The notes under the pieces: model-generated
Database searches by the model: none
Told to the model about the DNA's origin: nothing
Seen by the model: only the letters and a program-made list of their open reading frames with translations
Program-made: the position numbers and the translations under genes
DNA from: Roseovarius spongiae
GTDB taxonomy: Bacteria; Pseudomonadota; Alphaproteobacteria; Rhodobacterales; Rhodobacteraceae
Reading direction: 5' to 3'
NCBI RefSeq assembly: GCF_003651245.1
Contig: NZ_RAPE01000002.1
Span: 248,001-312,000, forward strand
Length of the DNA: 64,000 nt
Part shown: one piece after another, positions 46,871-54,449 of the stretch
How the letters are laid out: every line of letters begins with the position of its first letter
Numbering within the stretch: position 1 is the stretch's first letter

Positions 46871-49711
46871 ATGGCCGAGCAGTCAAGGATCCTCGCGGTT
46901 CTGGGCCCCACCAACACCGGCAAGACGCATTACGCCATCGAGCGGATGCTGGGCTATCGCACCGGGGTAATCGGCCTGCCGCTGCGGCTGCTCGCGCGCG
47001 AGGTGTATGACCGCATCGTGCGTGCGCGCGGCCCGTCGGTCGTCGCGCTGGTCACCGGCGAAGAGCGCATCGTGCCGCCGCGCACGCAATACTGGGTCTG
47101 CACGGTCGAGGCGATGCCCGAGGGGATCGGCGCCGATTTCGTCGCGGTGGACGAGATCCAGCTTTGCGCGGATCGCGAGCGCGGGCATGTCTTCACCGAC
47201 CGTCTGCTGCGGATGCGCGGCTTGCGCGAGACGCAGTTCCTGGGCGCCGCGACCATGCGCGGCATGATCCGCGCGCTGGTGCCCGAGGCCGAGTTCATCC
47301 CGCGCGAGCGGATGAGCCAATTGGTCTACTCAGGTTCGAAAAAGATAAGCAAGCTGCCCGCTCGCACGGCTATCGTCGGGTTTTCTGTTGAAAATGTATA
47401 CGCCATCGCCGAGCTTCTGCGCCGTCAGAAGGGCGGCGCGGCGGTGGTGATGGGCGCGCTGAGCCCGCGCACGCGCAACGCGCAGGTCGAGATGTACCAG
47501 AGAGGCGAGGTCGATTACCTCGTGGCGACGGACGCCATCGGCATGGGGCTCAACCTCGACATCACGCATGTCGCCTTTTCCGCGCTGTCGAAGTTCGACG
47601 GGCGGCGGATGCGCGCGCTGATGCCCCATGAGCTGGCCCAGATCGCGGGCCGCGCGGGGCGGGGGATGACCGGCGGAACGTTCGGCGTGACGGGCGACGC
47701 GCCGCCGCTTGCCGACGAGGTGGCGCAAGCGATCATGGACCATCGTTTCGCCCCGGTGCGCAAGCTCGAATGGCGCAACGCCGACCTGTCGCTGGGCAGC
47801 ATCGAGGCGCTGATCGCGTCGCTTGAGAAGCGCCCCGGCAACGAGTTGCTGGCCCGCGCGCAGGAGGCGGACGACCTCTCTGCCCTGCGAACGCTGGCCG
47901 AGGCCCCGGAGGTGCGCGCCCGCGCAACGGACGGCGCGGCGGTGCGGCTGCTCTGGGACGTGTGCCGCATCCCCGACTTCCGCGGCATCAGCCAGGGCGA
48001 ACATGCCGGGCTGCTCGAGACGATCTTCTGCGATCTGCACGACCGGGGCCAGGTGCCCGACGACTGGCTCGCGCGACAAATTCGCCGGATCGACCGAACC
48101 GATGGCGACATAGATGCGTTGTCCAAGAGGCTGGCGTATATCCGCACCTGGACTTATGTTGCGCAGCGCAGCGGCTGGGTCGCCGACGAAAGCCATTGGC
48201 GCGCGGAGACGCGCGCGGTAGAAGATCGCCTGTCGGACGCCCTGCACGGGGCGCTGACGCAACGTTTCGTGGACCGGCGCACGGCCGTGCTGCTGCGCCG
48301 GCTCAAGCAGAAGGAAGCCATTGTGGCCGAAGTGAACGACAAGGGTGAAGTGACGGTCGAGGGCGAATTCGTCGGCCGGCTCGAGGGATTCCGCTTTCTC
48401 GCGGACAAGTCGGCGACCGGGCAGGAGGCCAGGACCCTGAACCAGGCGAGCCTCCAGGCGCTCGCGCCGCATTTCCATCTGCGCGCCGATCGTTTCTACA
48501 ACGCCCCCGATACCGAGATCGACTTTACCGAGCAGGGCGGCCTCATGTGGGGCAGCAGCGCCGTCGGCAAGCTGGTCAAGGGGTCCGATCCGCTGAAACC
48601 CGCGGTCAAGGCCTTCGTGGACGAGGAGGCGGGCGCCGAGGTGGCGCAGAAGGTCGAGCGCCGGCTGCAACATTTCATCGACCGCAAGATTGCGACCCTG
48701 TTCGAGCCGCTGCTGGCGCTTTCGAAGGACGAGACGCTGACCGGCCTCGCGCGCGGTTTCGCCTTCCGCATGGTCGAGGGGCTTGGCGTGACGCCGCGCG
48801 GCGAGGTCGCGGACGAGGTCAAGGCGTTGGACCAGGACGCGCGCGGCGCGCTGCGCAAGCACGGCGTGCGCTTCGGACAGTTCACCATCTTCATGCCGCT
48901 CCTGCTCAAGCCCGCGCCGACCCGGCTGCGGCTGGTGCTCTGGGCGCTGGCGGGCGGATTCGACGATTTCCCCGAGGCGCCGCCGCCGGGTCTCGTCACG
49001 GTGCCGGCGGGATCGGCGCCGCAGGGCTATTACACGATGGCCGGCTACCGCGCGGCGGGGGCGCGGGCGATCCGCATCGACATGCTGGAACGCCTCGCCG
49101 ACATGCTGCGCGCGCAGGACAGCCGCGGCGGGTTCGAGGCGACGCCCGACATGCTGTCGATCACCGGCATGACGCTGGAACAATTCGCCGACCTCATGCA
49201 GGGGCTGGGCTACAAGGCCGAGCGCGGCGAGCGAGAGAAGGTCAAGCCGGTCGATGTCGCCATCGATGACGCGCCCGCGCAGACCGCCCCGGTCGACGCC
49301 GAAGCGGTGCAGCCTGAAACCCCGGCCGAGACCGCCGAGACGATCGAGGACGCCGGCGAGGCTCCGGTCGTCGCCGACCCGGCAGAAGAGGCCGAGGTCC
49401 CCGCCGACATCCCCGAGGCGAGCGAGACCGAGATCCTGCCCGGGGCCGCCCCCGACGAGGACCGGGCGCCCGAGATCGAGTCCTTCTATACCTTTACCTG
49501 GGCGGGACGCCCCCGCCGGGGCGGCGCCGCCCCCGAGGGGCGGCGCGGCAAGCCGCAGGGCAAGGGCGCGCGCAAGAGCAAGGGCAAGCCGCGCGGCGAC
49601 GGCGCGAAGGGGCCCAAGACCGCCTCGGCCAAACCTGCGCCCAAAAAGGACCGGATCGATCCGGACAACCCCTTTGCCGCCGCGCTCATGGGGCTCAAGG
49701 ACAAAAGCTGA
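46871..49711 (+). CDS. SUV3-like superfamily 2 RNA/DNA helicase with long tail
   Basis: 946-residue helicase-type protein. Walker A reads LGPTNTGKTHYAIERM (about residues 11-26), the DEIQ Walker B is near 96, and motif VI is IAGRAGRGMTGGTFG near 258. This N-terminal core resembles mitochondrial SUV3 and related alphaproteobacterial helicases. The C-terminal 150 or so residues are low complexity: acidic/Ala-Pro-rich, then a Lys/Arg/Gly-rich stretch that may bind nucleic acid, ending DNPFAAALMGLKDKS. An S4 RNA-binding protein gene follows after 8 bp, suggesting RNA metabolism. Confidence 0.88.
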   Translation: MAEQSRILAVLGPTNTGKTHYAIERMLGYRTGVIGLPLRLLAREVYDRIVRARGPSVVALVTGEERIVPPRTQYWVCTVEAMPEGIGADFVAVDEIQLCADRERGHVFTDRLLRMRGLRETQFLGAATMRGMIRALVPEAEFIPRERMSQLVYSGSKKISKLPARTAIVGFSVENVYAIAELLRRQKGGAAVVMGALSPRTRNAQVEMYQRGEVDYLVATDAIGMGLNLDITHVAFSALSKFDGRRMRALMPHELAQIAGRAGRGMTGGTFGVTGDAPPLADEVAQAIMDHRFAPVRKLEWRNADLSLGSIEALIASLEKRPGNELLARAQEADDLSALRTLAEAPEVRARATDGAAVRLLWDVCRIPDFRGISQGEHAGLLETIFCDLHDRGQVPDDWLARQIRRIDRTDGDIDALSKRLAYIRTWTYVAQRSGWVADESHWRAETRAVEDRLSDALHGALTQRFVDRRTAVLLRRLKQKEAIVAEVNDKGEVTVEGEFVGRLEGFRFLADKSATGQEARTLNQASLQALAPHFHLRADRFYNAPDTEIDFTEQGGLMWGSSAVGKLVKGSDPLKPAVKAFVDEEAGAEVAQKVERRLQHFIDRKIATLFEPLLALSKDETLTGLARGFAFRMVEGLGVTPRGEVADEVKALDQDARGALRKHGVRFGQFTIFMPLLLKPAPTRLRLVLWALAGGFDDFPEAPPPGLVTVPAGSAPQGYYTMAGYRAAGARAIRIDMLERLADMLRAQDSRGGFEATPDMLSITGMTLEQFADLMQGLGYKAERGEREKVKPVDVAIDDAPAQTAPVDAEAVQPETPAETAETIEDAGEAPVVADPAEEAEVPADIPEASETEILPGAAPDEDRAPEIESFYTFTWAGRPRRGGAAPEGRRGKPQGKGARKSKGKPRGDGAKGPKTASAKPAPKKDRIDPDNPFAAALMGLKDKS

Positions 49712-49719
49712 AGGCTGAC

Positions 49720-50115
49720 GTGCAGGATATTGAAGCAACCGGGAAAATCCGTCTCGACAAGTGGCTCTGGCAGGCCCGGTTCTTCAAGACGCGCAGCCTT
49801 GCCGCGCGCCAAGTCAAGACGGCGGGCGTGCGCGTCAACGGGGCGCGCACCGGCAAGCCGGCGGCGATGGTGGGTGCGGGTGATGTGCTGACCTTCGCGC
49901 AGGGGCGCGAGATCCGGGTGATACGTATCGTCGCACCGGGAACGCGGCGCGGCCCCGCGCCGGAGGCGCAGACGCTCTATGACGACCTGTCTCCCCCGCA
50001 GCCGCGCGGGGAAAAGGACGCCGTTCCACGGAATCCGGCCTACGAGGGAAAAGGGCGCCCCACCAAGAAGGAGCGGCGCGACCTCGATCTCAATCGCCCC
50101 GGGGCGCTTGAATGA
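49720..50115 (+). CDS. S4 domain RNA-binding protein (HslR-like)
   Basis: 131-residue protein from GTG 49720. The S4 domain opens IRLDKWLWQARFFKTRSLAA and continues VKTAGVRVNGARTGKPAAMV; this is the form seen in HslR/Hsp15, which rescues stalled 50S subunits. A basic C-terminal tail (KGRPTKKERRDLD) is usual in alphaproteobacteria. It follows the helicase by 8 bp, so both are likely cotranscribed. Confidence 0.9.
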   Translation: MQDIEATGKIRLDKWLWQARFFKTRSLAARQVKTAGVRVNGARTGKPAAMVGAGDVLTFAQGREIRVIRIVAPGTRRGPAPEAQTLYDDLSPPQPRGEKDAVPRNPAYEGKGRPTKKERRDLDLNRPGALE

Positions 50116-50176
50116 TCGGGATACGTGGAATAAATGACGCCTGACCGCCCCGCGCCGGCCGACCCATGAGGCCCCA

Positions 50177-50515
50177 ATGACATATATCGTCACGGATAAC
50201 TGCATCGCCTGCAAATACACCGACTGCGTGGAAGTCTGCCCTGTGGACTGCTTCTACGAGGGCGAGAACATGCTGGTGATCCACCCGGACGAATGCATCG
50301 ATTGCGGCGTCTGCGAACCGGAATGCCCCGCCGACGCGATCCGGCCGGACACCGAGCCGGACATGGAGAAATGGGTCGAGTTCAACCGCAAGTATTCCGA
50401 GATGTGGCCGGTCATCATCACGAAGAAGGACGAGCTTCCCGAGGCGCAGGAGCGCGACGGCGAGACCGGCAAGCTCGAGAAGTATTTCTCCGAGGAACCG
50501 GGCGAGGGCGGCTGA
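50177..50515 (+). CDS. fdxA: Seven-iron ferredoxin FdxA
   Basis: 112-residue ferredoxin with one 3Fe-4S and one 4Fe-4S cluster. The cysteines lie in [19 protein letters not shown] (about 8-24) and [13 protein letters not shown] (about 39-51). The C-terminal extension [18 protein letters not shown] is typical of alphaproteobacterial FdxA. Its electron partner is not evident from the context. It often neighbours carD, as here. Confidence 0.95.
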   Translation: MTYIVTDNCIACKYTDCVEVCPVDCFYEGENMLVIHPDECIDCGVCEPECPADAIRPDTEPDMEKWVEFNRKYSEMWPVIITKKDELPEAQERDGETGKLEKYFSEEPGEGG

Positions 50516-50817
50516 ACCGAACGGTCTGATTCGCGCCGCAGCGGCGAAAATGCTGCGCGGCATGCATGAGGTTCGGATGATAACCTGTTGATAAAAAGCA
50601 GGTGAAGCCGTGCTTCTGTGGTCGGCCCTTCCGATGGGTCAAAAATTATGATATAGTTGCTCCTGAAATGTAGTGTCCTGTCCGATATTCGCCTGACCCC
50701 GCCTGCCGCCGGGGGCTGGTGTTTTTTGCGTCTACACAGCTCAACGCGAATGCGGGCCGGAAGCCCGCGGCGTTGCGCCTGTGCGCCGCGATGCGGCCGA
50801 TCTGTGAGGAAACCTGA
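50516..50817. other. fdxA-carD intergenic region
   Basis: 302 bp without a gene. It probably holds an fdxA terminator (CCCCG...CGGGG near 50697-50714, then TTTTTT at 50722-50727) and a carD promoter candidate, TTCCGA-N17-TATAGT (50629-50657). Both are judged by eye. The middle part is AT-richer than the flanks. Confidence 0.4.
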
Positions 50818-51327
50818 ATGACCAAAGCCAAGAAGTTCGAATTCCGCCCCAATGATTTCGTCGTCTACCCGGCGCATGGCGTCGGCAAGATCGTATCCAT
50901 CGAGAAGCAGGAAGTGGCCGGCCACGAACTGGAACTGTTCGTGATCTCCTTCGAGAAGGACAAGATGACCTTGCGGGTGCCGACCCACAAGGCGACCGAG
51001 ATCGGGATGCGCGGCCTGTCCAGCCCGGACGTGGTGACGCGCGCCATGACCACGCTCAAGGGCAAGGCCAAGGCCAAGCGCGCCATGTGGTCGCGCCGCG
51101 CCCAGGAATACGAACAGAAGATCAACTCGGGCGACCTGATCGCCATCGCCGAGGTGGTGCGCGACCTGCACCGCACCGACGACCAGCGCGAGCAGAGCTA
51201 TTCCGAGCGCCAGCTTTACGAGGCCGCGCTTGAGCGGCTGACCCGCGAAGTCGCCGCGGTGAGCGGCGACGGCGAGGTGCAGGCCGCCAAGCAGGTGGAC
51301 GACGTGCTGATGGCGCGCGCCGCCTGA
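50818..51327 (+). CDS. carD: CarD family transcriptional regulator
   Basis: 169-residue CarD/CdnL protein that binds the RNA polymerase beta subunit and stabilises open complexes. The RNAP-interaction domain reads FRPNDFVVYPAHGVGKIVSIEKQ (in the first 32 residues), and the C-terminal helical domain has AKRAMWSRRAQEYEQKINSG near 83 and SYSERQLYEAALERL. It is essential or important for growth-gene transcription in this group. A strong hairpin follows. Confidence 0.95.
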   Translation: MTKAKKFEFRPNDFVVYPAHGVGKIVSIEKQEVAGHELELFVISFEKDKMTLRVPTHKATEIGMRGLSSPDVVTRAMTTLKGKAKAKRAMWSRRAQEYEQKINSGDLIAIAEVVRDLHRTDDQREQSYSERQLYEAALERLTREVAAVSGDGEVQAAKQVDDVLMARAA

Positions 51328-51352
51328 GAGTGATCTTGATCCGATGAATGCG

Positions 51353-51385
51353 AAGGGGCTGCATCCTGCCGGGATGCAGCCCCTT
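51353..51385 (+). terminator. Hairpin terminator after carD
   Basis: AAGGGGCTGCATCC, a 5-nt loop, GGATGCAGCCCCTT: a 14-bp perfect stem 25 bp after the carD stop. The T-tail is weak, but the flanking A/T pairs fit an intrinsic terminator. Confidence 0.72.
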
Positions 51386-51503
51386 GAGCTTTGACGGCCT
51401 GTCTTGCGCGCTTTTCGCGCGCGGAAAGCGTCGGACCCGTGCCATGGGAAGACGCGTCGTGGCGCGTTTTGAAAATGCCGCCCGAATCCCCTAGAACGCG
51501 GAA

Positions 51504-51830
51504 ATGGACCATGCGGCGCTTGCATTTCTGCTACTGGCCGTAATCTCGCTGGCGAGCGTCGTCGCGGGCCGTCCGTGGACGGTCATTGTCGCGCGCAGGA
51601 CGACGCCTGCGGAGCTATGGGATCATCCGTTGTTCAGGGAGACGAACGTGGTCATGTCCCTCGCGTGGTCAGCCATGTTCGGGATCTCGGCGCTCGTTTT
51701 TCGGGTCAGTGAGAACGGCGCCATCTTTTTCGTCATGGCCTTGCTCAACACGGGGCTTGGCATGGTTTCGCCATGGCTGGCCAAAAGATACGCGGCGTGG
51801 CGGGAAACCGCATACCGGGACCGTGAGTGA
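51504..51830 (+). CDS. Hypothetical membrane protein
   Basis: 108-residue protein with three hydrophobic helices (about residues 4-22, 48-66 and 70-88) and a charged C-terminus. SLASVVAGRPWTVIVARRTTPAELW near residue 16 resembles intracellular-septation-like small proteins, but I do not recognise the family. Less GC-biased than its neighbours. It is followed after 39 bp by a second membrane protein, so the two may form a unit. Confidence 0.6.
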   Translation: MDHAALAFLLLAVISLASVVAGRPWTVIVARRTTPAELWDHPLFRETNVVMSLAWSAMFGISALVFRVSENGAIFFVMALLNTGLGMVSPWLAKRYAAWRETAYRDRE

Positions 51831-51869
51831 AGCCCCGCCACCCTGAAACAGGAAAGGAGGACCACCATC

Positions 51870-52340
51870 ATGATCGCGCGCCTTGCCCGGGCGTTGATAG
51901 GCGGCGCCGTCGCCTTCGTCCTCGCCAACATCGTGAGCAACGTTCTGTTCTTCCAGGTCGGCGCGGGATTTCTCTTTGAGAACCGATGGCAGAGCGACAA
52001 GCTGATCGCCGTCCTTTTCGAGACGGAGCCGCTGCCGCTCATGTTCACCAACGGTCCGCTCTACATGTCCATCGCCGCCGTGATCGGCGCGGTCCACGGG
52101 CTCATCTTCCTGTGGATCGAGCCGGTCCTGCCGCGCGCGACAGTCCCGCGCGGACTGGCCTTCGGGGCGATCCTCTGGGCGCTGATGGCGCTCTATTTCG
52201 AGTTCCACGCGCCGTTCAACATGCTGGGCGAGCCACCCGTCCTCGTTGCCGTCGAGCTGGCCTTCTGGGCGGCTGTGCTCGCAGTTGAGGGCGCGGCCCT
52301 CTCTCTGCTCTACGGAGAGGGCCGGCGGCCGCCTGCATGA
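51870..52340 (+). CDS. Hypothetical membrane protein
   Basis: 156-residue protein with four predicted helices (about residues 5-25, 60-85, 95-113 and 125-148). The ribosome site AGGAAAGGAGG is very strong. No family recognised. It converges on the CPA2 antiporter gene with a 24-bp gap. Confidence 0.65.
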   Translation: MIARLARALIGGAVAFVLANIVSNVLFFQVGAGFLFENRWQSDKLIAVLFETEPLPLMFTNGPLYMSIAAVIGAVHGLIFLWIEPVLPRATVPRGLAFGAILWALMALYFEFHAPFNMLGEPPVLVAVELAFWAAVLAVEGAALSLLYGEGRRPPA

Positions 52341-52364
52341 AGGCCACCGCGGGGGCGTCGCGGG

Positions 52365-54269
52365 TCAGGCGCGTTTCTGCTCGGGCTCGCCGCTGCTTTC
52401 CTCGAGCTGCGAAAGCAGCATCGTCTCGAGCTCCTTCTCGAGCTCCTTGGCGCGGGTGATGTAGGCTTCGTTCTGGACCGTGGGGACGTCCGGGTTCCAC
52501 AGCGCGGCGAGTTCGCGCACCGAATGCCGGTCGTGGTAGTAGAAGGTGCGCTCCATCTCGGCCGCCTCGTATTCGCTGAGGCCGATATTCTCGAGCACGT
52601 AGCGCCCGGCGCGCAGCGAGGAGTCGAACATCTCGCGTACGATGTCGTTGGCCCCGGCCTGGAACAGCCGGAACACCTGGGTGCGGTCGCGGGCGCGGGC
52701 GATGATGTGCAGGTCGGGCCGCTCGCGCCGCGCAAAGGCGACGAGCCGCACCGCCGCGTCGGGGTCGTCGACGGCGGCGACCAGCACCCTGGCCTCGTTG
52801 AGGCCGGCGGCGTGCAGCATCTCGGGGCGGGTGGGATCGCCGAAGAATCCCTTGACCCCGAACCGGCGCATCCGCTGGATCGCCTGGAGATCGTGATCGA
52901 GCACAACCGTGCTGTAGCCGGCCGACCGCACGAGGCGGTTGACGATCTGCCCGAAGCGCCCGATGCCGACGACGATCACCTTGCCCTGTTCGTCGACATG
53001 GTCCGGCTCGCGGATCTCCTGCGCGCTTTCCATGCGGTGCGACAGCCAGTCGTAGAGCATGAACAGCAGCGGCGTGATCAGCATGGTCAGCGCCACCACC
53101 AGAAGCAGCACCTCGGTCATCACGGGCGGCACGACGTTCTGCTGCGAGGAGAAGGAGATGAGCACGAAGCCGAATTCGCCCGCCTGCGCCAGCGACAGGG
53201 TGAACAGCCACAGATCCCGGCGGCGCAGGCTGAAGATGCGTCCCAGCAGGTAGAGGATCGCGCCCTTGAGCACCATCAGCGCAAGCGAAAGCCCGAGGAT
53301 CAGGAACGGCGCGGCCAGCAGGACGGCAAAGTTGATGCCCGCCCCAACGGTGATGAAGAACAGGCCAAGCAGGAGGCCCTTGAACGGTTCGATGTCGCTT
53401 TGCAGCTCGTGCCGGAATTCGCTGTTGGCCAGCACCACCCCGGCGAGGAACGCGCCAAGCGCGGGCGAGAGGCCGACGAGAAGCATCAAGAAGGCAATCC
53501 CGGCCACGATCAGCAGCGCCAGCGCGGTGTACATCTCGCGCAGGTGAGCCGCGTGGATGTAACGGAACACTGGCCGTATGAGATAGACGCCGGTGAGGAT
53601 GACCGCCGCGACAGCGCCGAGCGTGATCAGCGTCACCGCCCAGCCGGGCATGCCCTGGACCAGCGACATGGCGACGTCGGTCGCGCCGCCGCCTTCGCCC
53701 TCCGGCGACAGGCGCTGGATCGCGCCCGATTCGCTCAGCACGATGTCCGAGGGCTTGCTGAGCGCGAAAAGCGGCAGCAGCGCCAGCATCGGGATCACGG
53801 CGATGTCCTGCGTCAGCAGAACGGAAAAGGCCGAGCGCCCGCCGCCGGTCTGCACCAGCCCCTTTTCCGACAGCGTCTGCAGCACGATGGCGGTCGATGA
53901 CAGCGCGAATATCATCCCGATGGCGAGCGCGATCGACCAGCTTACGCCAAGCGTCATCGCCGCGACCATCACCGCCAGCGTGGTGAGCACGATCTGCGCT
54001 CCGCCAAGGCCGATCAGTCGGTGGCGCATGTCCCACAGCGCCCTGGGCTCCAGTTCGATGCCGATGAGGAAAAGCATCATGACCACGCCGAATTCGGCGA
54101 AATGCTGCAATTCCTCGGTTTCGTGCCCGACAAGGCCCAGGACCGGGCCGATGATGATTCCCGCCGCGAGGTAGCCCAGCACCGACCCAAGGCCGAGCCG
54201 CGCTGCGAAGGGGACGGCGATAACCGCTGCGGCCAGGTAGATCGACGCCTGGTAGAGGAAACCTTCCAT
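52365..54269 (-). CDS. CPA2-type monovalent cation:proton antiporter with TrkA-N domain (KefB-like)
   Basis: 634-residue transporter. The N-terminal 380 residues form about twelve helices with family marks LGSVLGYLAAGIIIGP, FGVVMMLFLIGIELEP and GAFLAGVVLANSEFRHEL. The C-terminal cytosolic domain is a Rossmann TrkA-N/KTN unit opening VIVVGIGRFGQIVNRLV near residue 433. This is the KefB/KefC layout for potassium efflux or sodium/proton exchange; the ion is not settled by sequence. The RBS AAGGAG precedes the ATG at 54269. Confidence 0.92.
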   Translation of the reverse strand: MEGFLYQASIYLAAAVIAVPFAARLGLGSVLGYLAAGIIIGPVLGLVGHETEELQHFAEFGVVMMLFLIGIELEPRALWDMRHRLIGLGGAQIVLTTLAVMVAAMTLGVSWSIALAIGMIFALSSTAIVLQTLSEKGLVQTGGGRSAFSVLLTQDIAVIPMLALLPLFALSKPSDIVLSESGAIQRLSPEGEGGGATDVAMSLVQGMPGWAVTLITLGAVAAVILTGVYLIRPVFRYIHAAHLREMYTALALLIVAGIAFLMLLVGLSPALGAFLAGVVLANSEFRHELQSDIEPFKGLLLGLFFITVGAGINFAVLLAAPFLILGLSLALMVLKGAILYLLGRIFSLRRRDLWLFTLSLAQAGEFGFVLISFSSQQNVVPPVMTEVLLLVVALTMLITPLLFMLYDWLSHRMESAQEIREPDHVDEQGKVIVVGIGRFGQIVNRLVRSAGYSTVVLDHDLQAIQRMRRFGVKGFFGDPTRPEMLHAAGLNEARVLVAAVDDPDAAVRLVAFARRERPDLHIIARARDRTQVFRLFQAGANDIVREMFDSSLRAGRYVLENIGLSEYEAAEMERTFYYHDRHSVRELAALWNPDVPTVQNEAYITRAKELEKELETMLLSQLEESSGEPEQKRA

Positions 54270-54449
54270 TCACGCTCCTTTTGCGCGCCGGCGCGGGTGT
54301 GCGGGCCGCGGCGCCGGCCTGGCGATGACGTTCCGTCTGCGGGCGGGATCGCAACGCGATGCGCAAAGAATACCGCGCGGCGTGCGAGGATCAAAGCCGT
54401 AAGAGAAAAAAGCCCTTGTTCGCGGCGGCATTGGCCGGGGCGGCGGGCG

